The notes under the pieces: model-generated
Told to the model about the DNA's origin: nothing
Seen by the model: only the letters and a program-made list of their open reading frames with translations
The model's database searches: none
Assembly: GCF_011752995.1 (NCBI RefSeq)
Contig: NZ_VWWL01000028.1
Location: 1-64,000 of the forward strand
Reading direction: 5' to 3'
DNA from: Burkholderia sp. Ax-1724
GTDB lineage: Bacteria; Pseudomonadota; Gammaproteobacteria; Burkholderiales; Burkholderiaceae
DNA: 64,000 nucleotides
In this document: in pieces, positions 44,789-54,019 of the stretch
Layout of the letters: every line of letters begins with the position of its first letter
Numbering within the stretch: the stretch's first letter is position 1
Made by a program: the position numbers and the translations under genes

Positions 44789-46399
44789 TTAGTGCTTGAT
44801 GATGTTGAATACGCGGATGCGCCGCATCGGCCACGAAGCCACGCCTTCGAGGCGGCTGCTCACGAGCAGCAGGTCCGGCGTGTAATACAGCATGATCATC
44901 GGCACATCGGCGATCATCATGGCGTGCAGCTGCTCGAAAACCTTCCTGCGCACGGTTTCGTCCGTCTCGCCTTGCAGGCTGCGCAACAGCGCGCGCGCCG
45001 CGGGGTTCTCCCATTGCGCCATCGGAATCTTGGTCTTGTCGCCGAGCACGTCGCTATACATCAAGGCCGGATCGAGACGCGCGGAGTAGTCGAACGCCAT
45101 CATCTGAAAATGACCCGAATGAAAGTCCGCTTCCTGCTTGCCCCATTCGACGATGTCGAGTTTCGTCGGAATGCCGGCCTGGGTCAGCAGCGATTGCACA
45201 TACACCGCCAGCGTGTACATGGACTCGAAACTGCGGTTCGTCTCCAGCGTCAGCGGTTGTCCCTTGTAGCCCGCGGCCGCAAGCAGCTGCTTCACCTGCG
45301 CGAGATTCTTCGTGTAGCCCACCGCATCGGCCCGCGTGAACAGCGTGTTCGCGTCGGGCACGAGCGACGGGTTGTAGCGTGCGTGCCCGTCGGTCACCGC
45401 GTTGACGATGCCCGGCAGATCGAGTGCGAGGGCAATCGCGCGCCGGATGCGTACGTCGGAGAGCAGCGGGTCGCGCGTCTGCATCAGCAGCGCGGCCGGA
45501 TCGGTGCCGGGCCCGGTGACGAGACGCCAGCGCGGGTCCGGAGGCAGCACGCCGTTCTCGCCGACCGATGTCAGATCGATCTGGCCCGCGACCAGCGCCG
45601 ACTTCTGCGCGGCCGCATCGGGAATCACGACGAAACGCACGTCGCCGTGCGCGAGCTTCGCGCCGGCGTAACCGCTGGACGGTTCCGGGCGCGGACGATA
45701 GCCGGCAAACGGCTTGAGCAGCACATACTGTCCGCGCTTCCACTCCGAAAACACGAACGGCCCGGTGGCTACCGGCTTGAGCCAGTGGCCGTCGGCATCG
45801 ACGCTCGACGGACTCAGCACGGCGAGCGGACAGCGCGGATCGACCATGCGCGTCAGAAACAGCGCGTAGGGCCGATCGAGTTCGAACACCACCGTATGGG
45901 GGTCCGGCGTGCGGACCTCGACGACGCGCACGCCTCGGCTGCCGTCGTAGGCATTACGGCACTCGAAGCCGGAGCTGCGCTTCATCAGGAATTCAAAACT
46001 CCACTTGACCTCTTTCGAGGTCATCGGCGTGCCGTCATGAAACAGCACACCGTGGCGCAGATGGAACGTATAGGTCCGGCCATCGGGCGAAATGTCCCAG
46101 CTATCCGCGAGCATCGGCCCCACGCTCTGGTCGGCCCGCAAGGCGACCAGCGATTCGACGACGTTGCCGAGGATATTGTCGGTCGTGGTGTTGCGGGCGA
46201 CGTTGCCGGGCATCGAGGTCGGCGTGTCCGCGACCTGGGCCACGCGAATCTCGCTTTGCGCCGCCGTGTTCGTCTCGGCCATGGCGAGGGCCGGCAGCAG
46301 TCCGATATGCGCGCACGCGAGCACGCCGAGCATCGCCACGGCGCGCCCTGCCGCAGTCAGACCCGCGAGGCGGCCGGCGCGGAAGCGGCGCGATGTCAT
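44789..46399 (-). CDS. Peptide-type ABC transporter substrate-binding protein (family 5)
   Basis: A 536-residue periplasmic receptor with a long signal peptide (residues about 1-41, ending LLPALAMAETN). Family-5 blocks are MLADSWDISPDGRTYTFHLR, HDGTPMTSKEVKWSFEFLM, VDPRCPLAVLSP, VATGPFVFSEWKRGQYV, RRAIALALDLPGIVNAVTDG and the final VPMIMLYYTPDLLLV. ATG 46399 starts at the signal peptide; ribosome site weak, so an upstream in-frame ATG near 46459 is an alternative. First gene of the ABC operon, about 225 bases after the conserved 25-base element. Confidence 0.9.
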   Translation of the reverse strand: MTSRRFRAGRLAGLTAAGRAVAMLGVLACAHIGLLPALAMAETNTAAQSEIRVAQVADTPTSMPGNVARNTTTDNILGNVVESLVALRADQSVGPMLADSWDISPDGRTYTFHLRHGVLFHDGTPMTSKEVKWSFEFLMKRSSGFECRNAYDGSRGVRVVEVRTPDPHTVVFELDRPYALFLTRMVDPRCPLAVLSPSSVDADGHWLKPVATGPFVFSEWKRGQYVLLKPFAGYRPRPEPSSGYAGAKLAHGDVRFVVIPDAAAQKSALVAGQIDLTSVGENGVLPPDPRWRLVTGPGTDPAALLMQTRDPLLSDVRIRRAIALALDLPGIVNAVTDGHARYNPSLVPDANTLFTRADAVGYTKNLAQVKQLLAAAGYKGQPLTLETNRSFESMYTLAVYVQSLLTQAGIPTKLDIVEWGKQEADFHSGHFQMMAFDYSARLDPALMYSDVLGDKTKIPMAQWENPAARALLRSLQGETDETVRRKVFEQLHAMMIADVPMIMLYYTPDLLLVSSRLEGVASWPMRRIRVFNIIKH

Positions 46400-46876
46400 A
46401 ACGGTATCCCGAGCGATGTCCTGAGCAGGTGCCCTGCGCAAGCAAAAGAAAGCGGCCATGGCGCTGGCGTGCTGACATTCGAATCTGACATCCGGTCTCC
46501 TGATCGATATCCCTGTCGCGCCGGGCAAACCTGAGTGCCACGGTGTACGGTGCGCGAGCGCGTTTATCGCGCCGCTGACGACGATGCTAAGCACACGGAT
46601 AGGCGCAAGGAAGTCTGGTCAAAATATCGCGATCCATATTTCCGATCACCGGATGAAGCACACGCGTACCGCGAAGCCCAAAGCGGCAACGGCAAACGGA
46701 GGTCGGGAAAACTGCCGGGAAAGCCGGCGCGCTATGGCCGCGTTATGGTGGCGCCGGCAGCCTGCGTCGAGGCGACGACGGCTACGGGACCGGGTGCGAA
46801 AGAACGAGCACGAGCACGCTCGCGGCGCGGAATCGACGCTGCGCCGGTCGAGCCGTCGAGTGAGCGGACTGGCGTG
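46400..46876. other. Intergenic region: ABC operon promoter with conserved element
   Basis: This 477-base region lies between the LysR stop at 46877 and the binding-protein start. It holds the conserved 25-base element at 46625-46649. Nearer the LysR gene is a stem GCCGGCGC (46723-46730)/GCGCCGGC (46751-46758) with a 20-base loop, a possible terminator for that gene. Long open frames across it are shadows without family similarity, though the true start of the binding protein could lie up to 60 bases inside. Confidence 0.5.
46625..46649. promoter_or_regulatory. Conserved 25-bp element, copy 2 (ABC importer)
   Basis: Begins TATCGCGATC, then CATA, and ends TTTCCGATCAC. The first ten bases are identical in all three copies and the last part differs at one or two positions. 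Located upstream of the peptide ABC operon and downstream of a LysR gene that is paralogous to the one beside copy 1. Confidence 0.65.
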
Positions 46877-47794
46877 TCAGAGAATCTGCCGATGCGCCAT
46901 GCGCGAGTACGAAATCATCATGGTGATGAGTTCCTGCATGACCGGCGTGGATGGCGCATTGCGCCTGCGAACGAGGCAGACTTCGCGCGGATCGAAACCT
47001 TCCTTGATCGGTATGGAAATCAGCGAGGATTTATACAGTTTGAAATCGACCAGCGCGCGCGGCTCAAGCGTCAGATAGTCCGTTTCCGAAACCATGTGCA
47101 GTGTTTCGAGCAGCGACTCCGCGGTAATGACGACCTTCGGAACCCCCAGGCCCTGCGACCTGAACAGGCTGACGAGCCGGCTCTCGGCTCCGCCGATGAT
47201 ATTGCGCGTCAGCAAGCCAATCCATTCGCAGTTAGCCAGTTCCCGGATCGACGTTGCGGATGCCTTCGGATGCCCTTTGCGCGCGATGATGCCGGCCGTC
47301 GATTCGTAAAGACGCTCGATGTTCATGTCCGCATCGGTGACCTGCGGCGAGATGGGGAAGATCGCGAAATCGAGCCGGCCGTCGCGAATCCGTTCGAGCA
47401 ATTGCAATGACGATCCGCTCGAAACATGCACGCGTACACGCGGGTAGCTCGCCATGAATCGCTTGAGCACCGGCAGCAGCACTTCCCCGAGCGGCTCCGA
47501 TGTCATGCCGAGCGAGATCGTGCCGGTCGGTTCCCCGCTCAACTGCTGCATATCTTCGGAAACGCGATCGCAGTCGCTGATGATCGCCCGGGCGCGCGCC
47601 AGCAAACGCTCTCCATGCGGAGTCAGGCTAACGCCCTGATGCGAGCGGCTGAGCAGCGTAACGCCGAGTTCGGTTTCAAGACTCTGGATGGACTGAGTCA
47701 GCGTGCTCTGCGAGATGTCGAGAGAGCGTGAGGCCGCGCGAAATCCACCTTGATCGAATACCGTGCAAAAGACCCGAAGCTGATTCAACGTCAT
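46877..47794 (-). CDS. LysR-family transcriptional regulator (paralogue of the 40.0 kb regulator)
   Basis: A 305-residue regulator whose helix-turn-helix (MTLNQLRVFCTVFDQGGFRA, then LDISQSTLTQSIQSLETEL) and effector domain (LGMTSEPLGEVLLPVLKRFM, LLERIRDGRLDFAIFPISP, SETDYLTLEPRALVDFKLYK) align almost block for block with the regulator at 40.0 kb. Gene duplication is the simplest explanation. It reads in the same direction as the ABC operon downstream of it. It may recognise the conserved 25-base elements or compete with its paralogue for them. Effector unknown. Confidence 0.92.
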   Translation of the reverse strand: MTLNQLRVFCTVFDQGGFRAASRSLDISQSTLTQSIQSLETELGVTLLSRSHQGVSLTPHGERLLARARAIISDCDRVSEDMQQLSGEPTGTISLGMTSEPLGEVLLPVLKRFMASYPRVRVHVSSGSSLQLLERIRDGRLDFAIFPISPQVTDADMNIERLYESTAGIIARKGHPKASATSIRELANCEWIGLLTRNIIGGAESRLVSLFRSQGLGVPKVVITAESLLETLHMVSETDYLTLEPRALVDFKLYKSSLISIPIKEGFDPREVCLVRRRNAPSTPVMQELITMMISYSRMAHRQIL

Positions 47795-48506
47795 ACGGAA
47801 GCCTGTTCAACCGAAGAGCGCCACTGAAGGGAGGACGTGCGATCGTAGCACATCGATCCGCGCCATCCGAGGTCCCGATCCGCTCGACGGCCGCGGCACT
47901 CCGCGTTCGCACCCACCCTCCCCGCGCGCCGCGATGGCGGCTCGCCAGGCGGACGATCAGGCCTATCGCGATCTCCAAAAGCAATCGTTATCGCCAATAT
48001 GGCGTGGCAGACTCCATCCCAATACAAAGCCGGATGAGCGAACCGACAGAACCATCGCTCAGAACAGGCTGTCATCTTGGAGGCTGACAACGTCATGGTT
48101 CATCTCGTCGGACGAATTGCGAAAGCGATCTTCATGGATCGCCCCAAACAGGTACGCAGGTTCGCAATGGACTGCTCCGTGAATCGTGCGGGATTATCAA
48201 ACCGGACCGCGTTTTTGACGAGAGGCAATCCGACCGGCTGCCTTTCGCCTGTCTCGCCGCAACGTTCCTAAGCAGGAAACGCCGCGTGGCGTAGCGTCCT
48301 GCGCCGGACACACCCGCGCTCATTCCGATTCCCCGACCGGGAATCCAGCGTGCCCGGCCCCCCTTTAACCTGCGTTCATGCGGACCTGGCATGCTCGCGC
48401 CTCGCAACGGCCGCCTCACAACGGTCATTACTTAGCCATACGAATCAATCAAGGCATTCCTGAATCACCACGACGATAGTCCATATTAAACTTGAGAAAA
48501 ATCGCA
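47795..48506. other. Long intergenic region between LysR and porin genes
   Basis: About 710 bases without a convincing gene. The last 90 bases are AT-rich and must hold the porin promoter and 5-prime leader. TGACAACGTCA at 48085-48095 resembles half of the LacI-type palindrome but stands alone. A minus-strand open frame of about 98 codons (48132-48428) lacks recognisable similarity and a good start. The length suggests a lost gene or a large regulatory region, for example for osmotic or small-RNA control of the porin; nothing specific is seen. Confidence 0.4.
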
Positions 48507-49709
48507 ATGAAAAAGACCCTACTTTCCGCATTGATCGGTGCGACCTTAAGCGGCAGTGCCTTTGCACAGAGTTCGGTAACGCTCTATGGCTTGATCGATA
48601 GCGGGTTCGTCATCAACAGCAATGCGGGCGGCAAGCGGCAGTTCGAGATGACGTCCGGCAATCTTCAGGGCTCGCGCTGGGGGATGACCGGCACGGAAGA
48701 CCTGGGCGGCGGTCTGCAGGTGCTCTTCAAGCTCGAGAGCGGTTATACCGTCAACAACGGTGCATTGGGCCAGGGCGGCGACCTGTTCGGCCGGGCCGCC
48801 TGGGTTGGCTTGCACAACGATCAATACGGCGCACTGCTGCTCGGCCGCCAGTACGACCCCGTCACCGTCAGCCTCGCCCAGTTCACGTCGGCCGGCGCCG
48901 CGGGCAACGGCGAAGTCACGGAATGGGCCGGCCCCTTCGGCGCTCACCCGGCCGACCTCGATAACCTCGGCGGCACCAATCGCACGAACAACTCGATCAA
49001 ATACAATTCGCCGGACTTTCATGGCCTGACGTTCAGCGCGTTCTACAGCCTCGGCGGCGTGGCCGGCAATTTCACGCAGAATCAGATCTATAGCTTCGCA
49101 TCCGTCTACCGGCACGGCGGCTTCGCAGCCGGCGTCGGCTATATGAATCAGCGCGATCCGAACTATTCGTACTGGGGCGACAAGCCGAGCAGCGCGACGG
49201 CAACGTCCGCCAGTTCCCTCAATATGTCCAGTCCGGTGATCAGCGGTCTCGCTTCGGCGGGACTCATGCAGGGGATCGTGGCCGGTGCGCTGTATAACTT
49301 CGGCAGCGTGACGCTCAAAGGCGCCTATAGCAATGTTCGATATCAGGATCTCGGCCATGAGCCGGGCAATGGCCTGAATCCGCAGCACCTGAGCGGGGAA
49401 AGCATCTTCAATATCGGCGAAATTTCCGCGTCGTACCACCTTACGCCGGCATTCCAGCTCGGCGCCTCATACGCGCTGACGAACCGTTCATCGGTGGGCG
49501 CTCTGGAGAACGCGACCTATAACCAGGTCAATCTGGCCGCCGACTATGCGCTGTCCAAGCGCACCGATCTTTATCTCGTCGCTATCTATCAGCACGCGAG
49601 CGGCCAGGACACGACCGGCAAGAGCGCGGTGGCGGCGATCGACGGGCTGACGGCGTCGTCGAATGATCGCCAGTTCGCCACCACGTTCGGTATTCGCCAC
49701 CGCTTCTAA
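48507..49709 (+). CDS. Trimeric outer-membrane porin (gram-negative porin family)
   Basis: A 400-residue 16-stranded porin. Signal peptide MKKTLLSALIGATLSGSAFA is followed by QSSVTLYGLIDSGFVINS, LQGSRWGMTGTEDLGGGLQV and the usual GRQYDP loop-3 region; it ends GIRHRF with the terminal Phe needed for BAM recognition. ATG 48507 is the signal-peptide start. The gene stands alone after a 0.7 kb intergenic region and before a stem-loop. It likely admits small polar solutes to the periplasm; the adjoining peptide and esterase genes suggest a role in uptake of their substrate. Confidence 0.95.
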   Translation: MKKTLLSALIGATLSGSAFAQSSVTLYGLIDSGFVINSNAGGKRQFEMTSGNLQGSRWGMTGTEDLGGGLQVLFKLESGYTVNNGALGQGGDLFGRAAWVGLHNDQYGALLLGRQYDPVTVSLAQFTSAGAAGNGEVTEWAGPFGAHPADLDNLGGTNRTNNSIKYNSPDFHGLTFSAFYSLGGVAGNFTQNQIYSFASVYRHGGFAAGVGYMNQRDPNYSYWGDKPSSATATSASSLNMSSPVISGLASAGLMQGIVAGALYNFGSVTLKGAYSNVRYQDLGHEPGNGLNPQHLSGESIFNIGEISASYHLTPAFQLGASYALTNRSSVGALENATYNQVNLAADYALSKRTDLYLVAIYQHASGQDTTGKSAVAAIDGLTASSNDRQFATTFGIRHRF

Positions 49710-49726
49710 GCACTGCAACGTCGAGG

Positions 49727-49767
49727 CATGCCGGGCACCTGACGGCATGCGCCCGGTGCCCGGCATG
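49727..49767 (+). terminator. Stem-loop after the porin gene
   Basis: CATGCCGGGCACC (49727-49739) pairs perfectly with GGTGCCCGGCATG (49755-49767) around a 15-base loop. It starts 18 bases after the porin stop and 75 bases from the convergent esterase stop. No T-run follows on the plus strand. Confidence 0.55.
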
Positions 49768-49841
49768 GCCGGATGCCGGGGCTCAACACATCACGCGGCG
49801 ATCACGTCACGGGTGCGTCGCGGACCACCCGCCGCGCCCGT

Positions 49842-51062
49842 TCAATCGCAGGGCAAGCGGAAAATCACGCAATAGTTCGCAAGCGCATAGCGATTGCCGT
49901 GCATGTCGCTCAGATCGCTTGCCGATCGATCCGAATCGCACAGCGTACCGCGCACACCCGAGGCCGGCCCCGCGTTCCAGGCGAGAAACCGCCCCGTGTC
50001 ATCGCAGTTCATCTGATTGACCGGCGTCAGGCCATAGCCGACCATTACGGCACCACTCAGCGCACGAGCAGCAACCAGTTCGACCTGTGTCCCATCGACG
50101 ATCCGCGTGTGCGAGATCGGGACGCGGCCCGTCTGGTCATACAGTTCGAAGCCGTTCATCCCGTCGTCGAGTTGCCGGACCAGCGACGTATCGAAGCGCA
50201 GCGGCGGCACCGGCGCGTGAAAGTCGACGCCAACGCGAACGCTGTCCCGTTGCCGTGCACGCGTCGGCTCGAGCGGCCGCCATTTCTCGCCCGTCGTCAG
50301 CCAATGGGCGATGCTTTTTGCCAGATAGTGCCCGTACCAGCGATAGCCGTGATTGGTCAGATGCAGCCCGTCCGCATACGGGAACGGGTACATGGGCGCC
50401 ACGAGATGCAGGTTCGGGTTGTCGCGTGCTTCCTGCCAATGCGCGAGCGGAATTTCAACCGAGGGATGCAGAGCGGTTCCCGCATAGCGCCCATGGCTGG
50501 CGGTCTGATAGAGAAACATCGGAATCGGACAGGTCACGCCGGTCACCGCTTGCAGGTCCGCTTCGAGCGTGCGTTGCAGCAAGGCGACCTGAGCGCGATA
50601 TCCGACGAGTCCCGTGCCGAGCAACGCATCGGCTTCACCCTGCATCAGCGCCAGCGCCGATACGCGGTAGGTCAGTCCGCGGCGCTGCGCTTCCGCGCGC
50701 GCCCACCGTACCTGCTCGACGATGTCGCGATAGGGCGGCGTGTCGCGTTGCAGGTTGGCGATTTCTTCGCCGCCCACGCCGACCGCACTGACGATAGTCC
50801 GATGCGCCGGCCGGCTCACCGGCCGCAGACGGCCAAGCCAATGGGCAAATCCGGACAGACAGGTTTCGACTTCCGCTTCGAACGCATCGACCAATGCTTG
50901 AGGCTGCTTGCCGAGCGCCCGGATACCGGTGTCGTACATGAGCGTGCGCTGGAGCGGCGTGGCGAGCGCAGGCGCACCCTGCGCGCCGATCGCAAGCGAT
51001 TGCCCCGTGGCAATGAAATGTTCCAGATCGTATTCCGGTACAGGCGGGTGTGAAGTCGTCAT
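49842..51062 (-). CDS. SGNH-hydrolase-like esterase
   Basis: About 406 residues. The catalytic-Ser block near the N terminus reads HFIATGQSLAIGAQG and the Asp-x-x-His pair is in PYADGLHLTNHGYRWYGHYL; ALMQGEADALLG supplies the glycine/Asn-type oxyanion region in variant form. This layout fits the sialate-O-acetylesterase-like branch of SGNH hydrolases. The C-terminal 130 residues are beta-rich. ATG 51062 is chosen; the open frame continues upstream into the conserved 25-base element, which would then be 96 bases before the start. No signal peptide is seen. Likely removes acyl groups from a carbohydrate or similar compound. Confidence 0.8.
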   Translation of the reverse strand: MTTSHPPVPEYDLEHFIATGQSLAIGAQGAPALATPLQRTLMYDTGIRALGKQPQALVDAFEAEVETCLSGFAHWLGRLRPVSRPAHRTIVSAVGVGGEEIANLQRDTPPYRDIVEQVRWARAEAQRRGLTYRVSALALMQGEADALLGTGLVGYRAQVALLQRTLEADLQAVTGVTCPIPMFLYQTASHGRYAGTALHPSVEIPLAHWQEARDNPNLHLVAPMYPFPYADGLHLTNHGYRWYGHYLAKSIAHWLTTGEKWRPLEPTRARQRDSVRVGVDFHAPVPPLRFDTSLVRQLDDGMNGFELYDQTGRVPISHTRIVDGTQVELVAARALSGAVMVGYGLTPVNQMNCDDTGRFLAWNAGPASGVRGTLCDSDRSASDLSDMHGNRYALANYCVIFRLPCD

Positions 51063-51157
51063 GGGGCGGTGGCACACGTTGTCGCGATTCGATGACATGG
51101 CAATGTCGGCCGACCATCCTATGTGCGCGGAATGCGGCGCACAAGCCAGATCAGGGT

Positions 51158-51182
51158 TATCGCGATCAACGATTCCGATCAC
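51158..51182. promoter_or_regulatory. Conserved 25-bp element, copy 3 (esterase)
   Basis: Begins TATCGCGATC, then AACG, and ends ATTCCGATCAC. It is preceded by an AAGCCAGATCAGGGT block that also resembles the upstream part of copy 1. Its distance to the esterase start (96 bases) is almost the same as for copy 1 (104 bases), arguing for a shared activator. Confidence 0.65.
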
Positions 51183-51195
51183 CCCATGGCAACCC

Positions 51196-52542
51196 TCACG
51201 CGCGCAGCGGAACCGGCGCCGCCTTGCGACGGGTCACGAGCAGCAATACCGCGCACGCCGACAGGAGTTCGAACGCGGCGGCCACGAGAAAGATCGGCGT
51301 GAAGTCCCATTGCGCCCGGACCATCGCGCCGCCAATCGCCGGACCGATCATGCCCGCCACCTTGGAAGCGCCATGCGCCCACGCCACGCTGGTCGCGCGC
51401 ATCTCAGCGGGAGAGATCGTCGCGCAAAAGGCATTCAGCGCGCCCCAACTGCTGTTGTACAGAAAGCCGAGCGCCGCGAACGCGAACGGTGCCCATTGCG
51501 AATACACGTCCATGGTCGCAATGACCGCGACGATCAGCGCGGACGCCGTCAGATAGCTCGGCAACACGCGCGCCGCGCCGAAGCGGTCCATCACGAAGCC
51601 GCTGCTCGCCGTGCCGATCACGCCCGCAATCGCGCTGACGGCAAGCAGTCCTGCGATGTGCGCCATGGGCATGTGACGCGTGAGGTGCAGCAGCGTCGTG
51701 GTCCACGAGTTGTTGATGTAGCTGAAAATGCCGGTCGCGAGGTAAGCCCCCCAGAGCAGCAGCGTAACGGCCGCACGGCCGTTCGTGAACAACACCTTCG
51801 GCGAAAGCTTGTACACGCGCTGATGCTTGTCGTGCACGGCATAGCGTTGCCCGGGCGCCGCCACGAACGCCGGATCGAGGCGGCGCAGCGTGTTGCCGAT
51901 CGCCGGGTTCGCGGGGTCGCGCATCGCCAGGAATTGCAGCGACTCGGGCAGCCATAGCCACAGGCAGCCCGCCAGCACGAGCGGCAGCAGGCCGCCCACC
52001 CAGAACGCCGCCTGCCAGCCGAACGGCAGTATCCACGCCTGCACGCTCGCGCCGATGAGGTTGCCGCCCGCATAGCCGCAAAACACCACCGAAACCGCCG
52101 CCGAGCGATACTTCGCGGGCGCGAACTCGTTGGCGAGCGTAATGGCGGCGGGAATCACGGCACTGAAGAACAGCGCCGCCGCGAAGCGCATGACGTCGAG
52201 TTCCAGCACGCTGCGAACCTGCGAGGTGGCGATCGTCAGCACGGCAAACACGGGCATGGCGACGAGCAGCACGCGCCGTCTGCCGAAGCGGTCCAGCATC
52301 GGGCCGGAAACCAGCGTGCCGATCAATAGCGCCAGTTGCTGAAGGACGAAGACCTGGGTCAGCGCGGCCGGATGTACGTTCAGCCCGTGCGAAAGCGCGG
52401 GCAGAATCAGCCCCACCATGAAGATGTCATAGCCGTCGACGACCATCGTCGCCGCCAGCAGCGCAACGATCAGGATATGCAGCCACCGCAGCGGCTGATT
52501 GCCCAGTAACGTCCCGACGTTGAGCGTCGTCGTTTCGTTCAT
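51196..52542 (-). CDS. MFS transporter, aromatic acid:H+ symporter-like
   Basis: A 448-residue 12-span carrier. The AAHS pattern VDGYDIFMVGLILPALSHGL lies near residue 36, with SGPMLDRFGRRRVLLVAM in the first cytosolic loop and WLPESLQFLAMRD before the central loop. It lies downstream of the MmgE gene with a 145-base gap that holds a palindrome like the one at the LysR/hydantoinase promoter, so it may be separately transcribed under the same regulator. It probably imports the aromatic or cyclic acid used by the hydantoinase cluster; a related carrier lies at 61.3 kb. Confidence 0.9.
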   Translation of the reverse strand: MNETTTLNVGTLLGNQPLRWLHILIVALLAATMVVDGYDIFMVGLILPALSHGLNVHPAALTQVFVLQQLALLIGTLVSGPMLDRFGRRRVLLVAMPVFAVLTIATSQVRSVLELDVMRFAAALFFSAVIPAAITLANEFAPAKYRSAAVSVVFCGYAGGNLIGASVQAWILPFGWQAAFWVGGLLPLVLAGCLWLWLPESLQFLAMRDPANPAIGNTLRRLDPAFVAAPGQRYAVHDKHQRVYKLSPKVLFTNGRAAVTLLLWGAYLATGIFSYINNSWTTTLLHLTRHMPMAHIAGLLAVSAIAGVIGTASSGFVMDRFGAARVLPSYLTASALIVAVIATMDVYSQWAPFAFAALGFLYNSSWGALNAFCATISPAEMRATSVAWAHGASKVAGMIGPAIGGAMVRAQWDFTPIFLVAAAFELLSACAVLLLVTRRKAAPVPLRA

Positions 52543-52665
52543 GCTGTTGTCTCCATTGTCTTTATGTCGTGATGACGGTGACCGCGATCCGGCCCGCGCA
52601 AGCAGGCCGCGGCGGACGCGAACACGTTAGCGAATCGGTTCCGGCCGAAGCAAGCGGCCATTGGG

Positions 52666-52679
52666 CTATGCCTCTATAG
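52666..52679. promoter_or_regulatory. LysR-type palindrome before the MFS gene
   Basis: CTATGCCTCTATAG, extended to GGGCTAT-N6-ATAGCCC at 52663-52682. It matches CTATGGATCCATAG at 60211-60224 at 11 of 14 positions. It lies 124 bases before the MFS start, which is typical for a LysR-type activator site. Confidence 0.6.
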
Positions 52680-52687
52680 CCCGAACA

Positions 52688-54019
52688 CTATGAGCCCGGC
52701 AGATCATGCCAAAACCGCGCGCACAACGCATCGAGTTGCGCAGGCTCCGTCGCGGCGCGACGGGCCGTGTCGACGAGGTCCGCCGCCGGGTGCGCGCCGA
52801 GCATCCGCGTCGCCTTGCCGGCGAGTTCGTCCATGCCGAAACGCAGGGCCGGATCGCCGGCGCTGTCTGCAACGGTAAGCTCGTGCGTGCGCGCACCCGC
52901 CCGCACACTCACGCGTGCCGGCCATTTGGCGGGGTACAGGCCGTCGAGCGACGGGTCGGCCGTCACTCGCACACGCGCCGCAAAGTCGGCGAGATCGGCC
53001 GTCCATCGCAAGCCGTCGCGCGCGACGTCGTCGAGCGACGCCGGCTGCAACGCCGTGAGCGCGAGTTGCCCGCGCACGCTGACGAGGCTCGCGAGCCGGC
53101 CGGCCTCGGGCGGCTCGCGATCGAGCATCGCCGCGTAGGCGGACGGCACACGCACCTCTACCGCTTCGATCGCTGCGGGATCAAGGCCATCGGCAAGCAG
53201 CGCCTGCAAACCGTGCACCGCCGCCAACGCCTGCTTGGCCGCGCAGTGAGGCTTGACGCTGATCGACTCGCGCGCGGGCGCATCGCTGTCTTTGCGCGCC
53301 AGCCACGCAGCATTCGCCGCTTCGCCGCCGATGCGCCCGAGCCACGCATCGTTGAGCAAAGCGACGTCGCCGTCGATGCCGTCGGCCGCCGCCAACGCCG
53401 CGACGCAACCGGCACGGACCGCCTGGCCGAACAGCAGCCAGCGGCCCGGACGCTGTCCCGTGGCACGGCCGATCGGCGGCGGCGTTTGCGCCGCCGCCAG
53501 CGCGAGCGCATGACGCATCCGCTCCGGCGTCAGGCCGAGTAGCCGGCCCGCCGTCGCCGCCGCGCCGAACGGCGCCACCATGTAGCTCGGCCATCCGCCG
53601 CGCGTGAGCAACGACACGCCGCCCAGCGCGAGCGCAAGGCGAATCGACAGTTCCTCGCCGACGAACAGTGCATCGGCAAAGCGCGACGGCGCAGCCTCCC
53701 GCGCGAACGACATACGCAGCGTCAGCGCCGCGGGCAGCACGATCGCGCTCGGCGTGACGGCGCTAGACCGGTGAATGTCATCGACTTCGGTCAGCCGCAT
53801 CGTCGCGGCGAGGCTCGCGCAGGCGGCGAGCGGCCCGCCGTCGGTATCGGCGACGAAGCGCCGCACGGCCTGGCCTTCCGCGCTCGCCGCGCCCGCGAGC
53901 AAAGCAATGGCCGAATCGGCGAGTTGCAGGCCGATCGCCTCGCGATGCGGCTCGCTCGACGCCGACGCCGCGAACCCGGCGAGTTCCTCGATGAACGTGG
54001 ACACAGGCGTGCCGCTCAT
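52688..54019 (-). CDS. MmgE/PrpD family protein
   Basis: A 443-residue soluble protein of the MmgE/PrpD fold, which includes 2-methylcitrate dehydratase, cis-aconitate decarboxylase and iminodisuccinate epimerase-like enzymes. Typical stretches are LQLADSAIALLAGAASAEG, EVDDIHRSSAVTPSAIVLPA, GRLLGLTPERMRHALALAAA and SVKPHCAAKQALAAVHGLQ. ATG 54019 overlaps the stop of the M24 gene (ATGA). It is the last gene of the hydantoinase operon. Its job here is not evident: a dehydration or epimerisation of the ring-opened product is possible. Confidence 0.87.
   Translation of the reverse strand: MSGTPVSTFIEELAGFAASASSEPHREAIGLQLADSAIALLAGAASAEGQAVRRFVADTDGGPLAACASLAATMRLTEVDDIHRSSAVTPSAIVLPAALTLRMSFAREAAPSRFADALFVGEELSIRLALALGGVSLLTRGGWPSYMVAPFGAAATAGRLLGLTPERMRHALALAAAQTPPPIGRATGQRPGRWLLFGQAVRAGCVAALAAADGIDGDVALLNDAWLGRIGGEAANAAWLARKDSDAPARESISVKPHCAAKQALAAVHGLQALLADGLDPAAIEAVEVRVPSAYAAMLDREPPEAGRLASLVSVRGQLALTALQPASLDDVARDGLRWTADLADFAARVRVTADPSLDGLYPAKWPARVSVRAGARTHELTVADSAGDPALRFGMDELAGKATRMLGAHPAADLVDTARRAATEPAQLDALCARFWHDLPGS

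Noticed and set aside
48085..48095. TGACAACGTCA as another LacI operator
   Set aside because: Only half of the palindrome is present and no neighbouring gene fits the LacI cluster; likely chance.
48132..48428. Minus-strand open frame of 98 codons in the porin upstream region
   Set aside because: No ribosome site, Arg/Ser/Gly-rich peptide without similarity; the region is better explained as a long leader or regulatory region.
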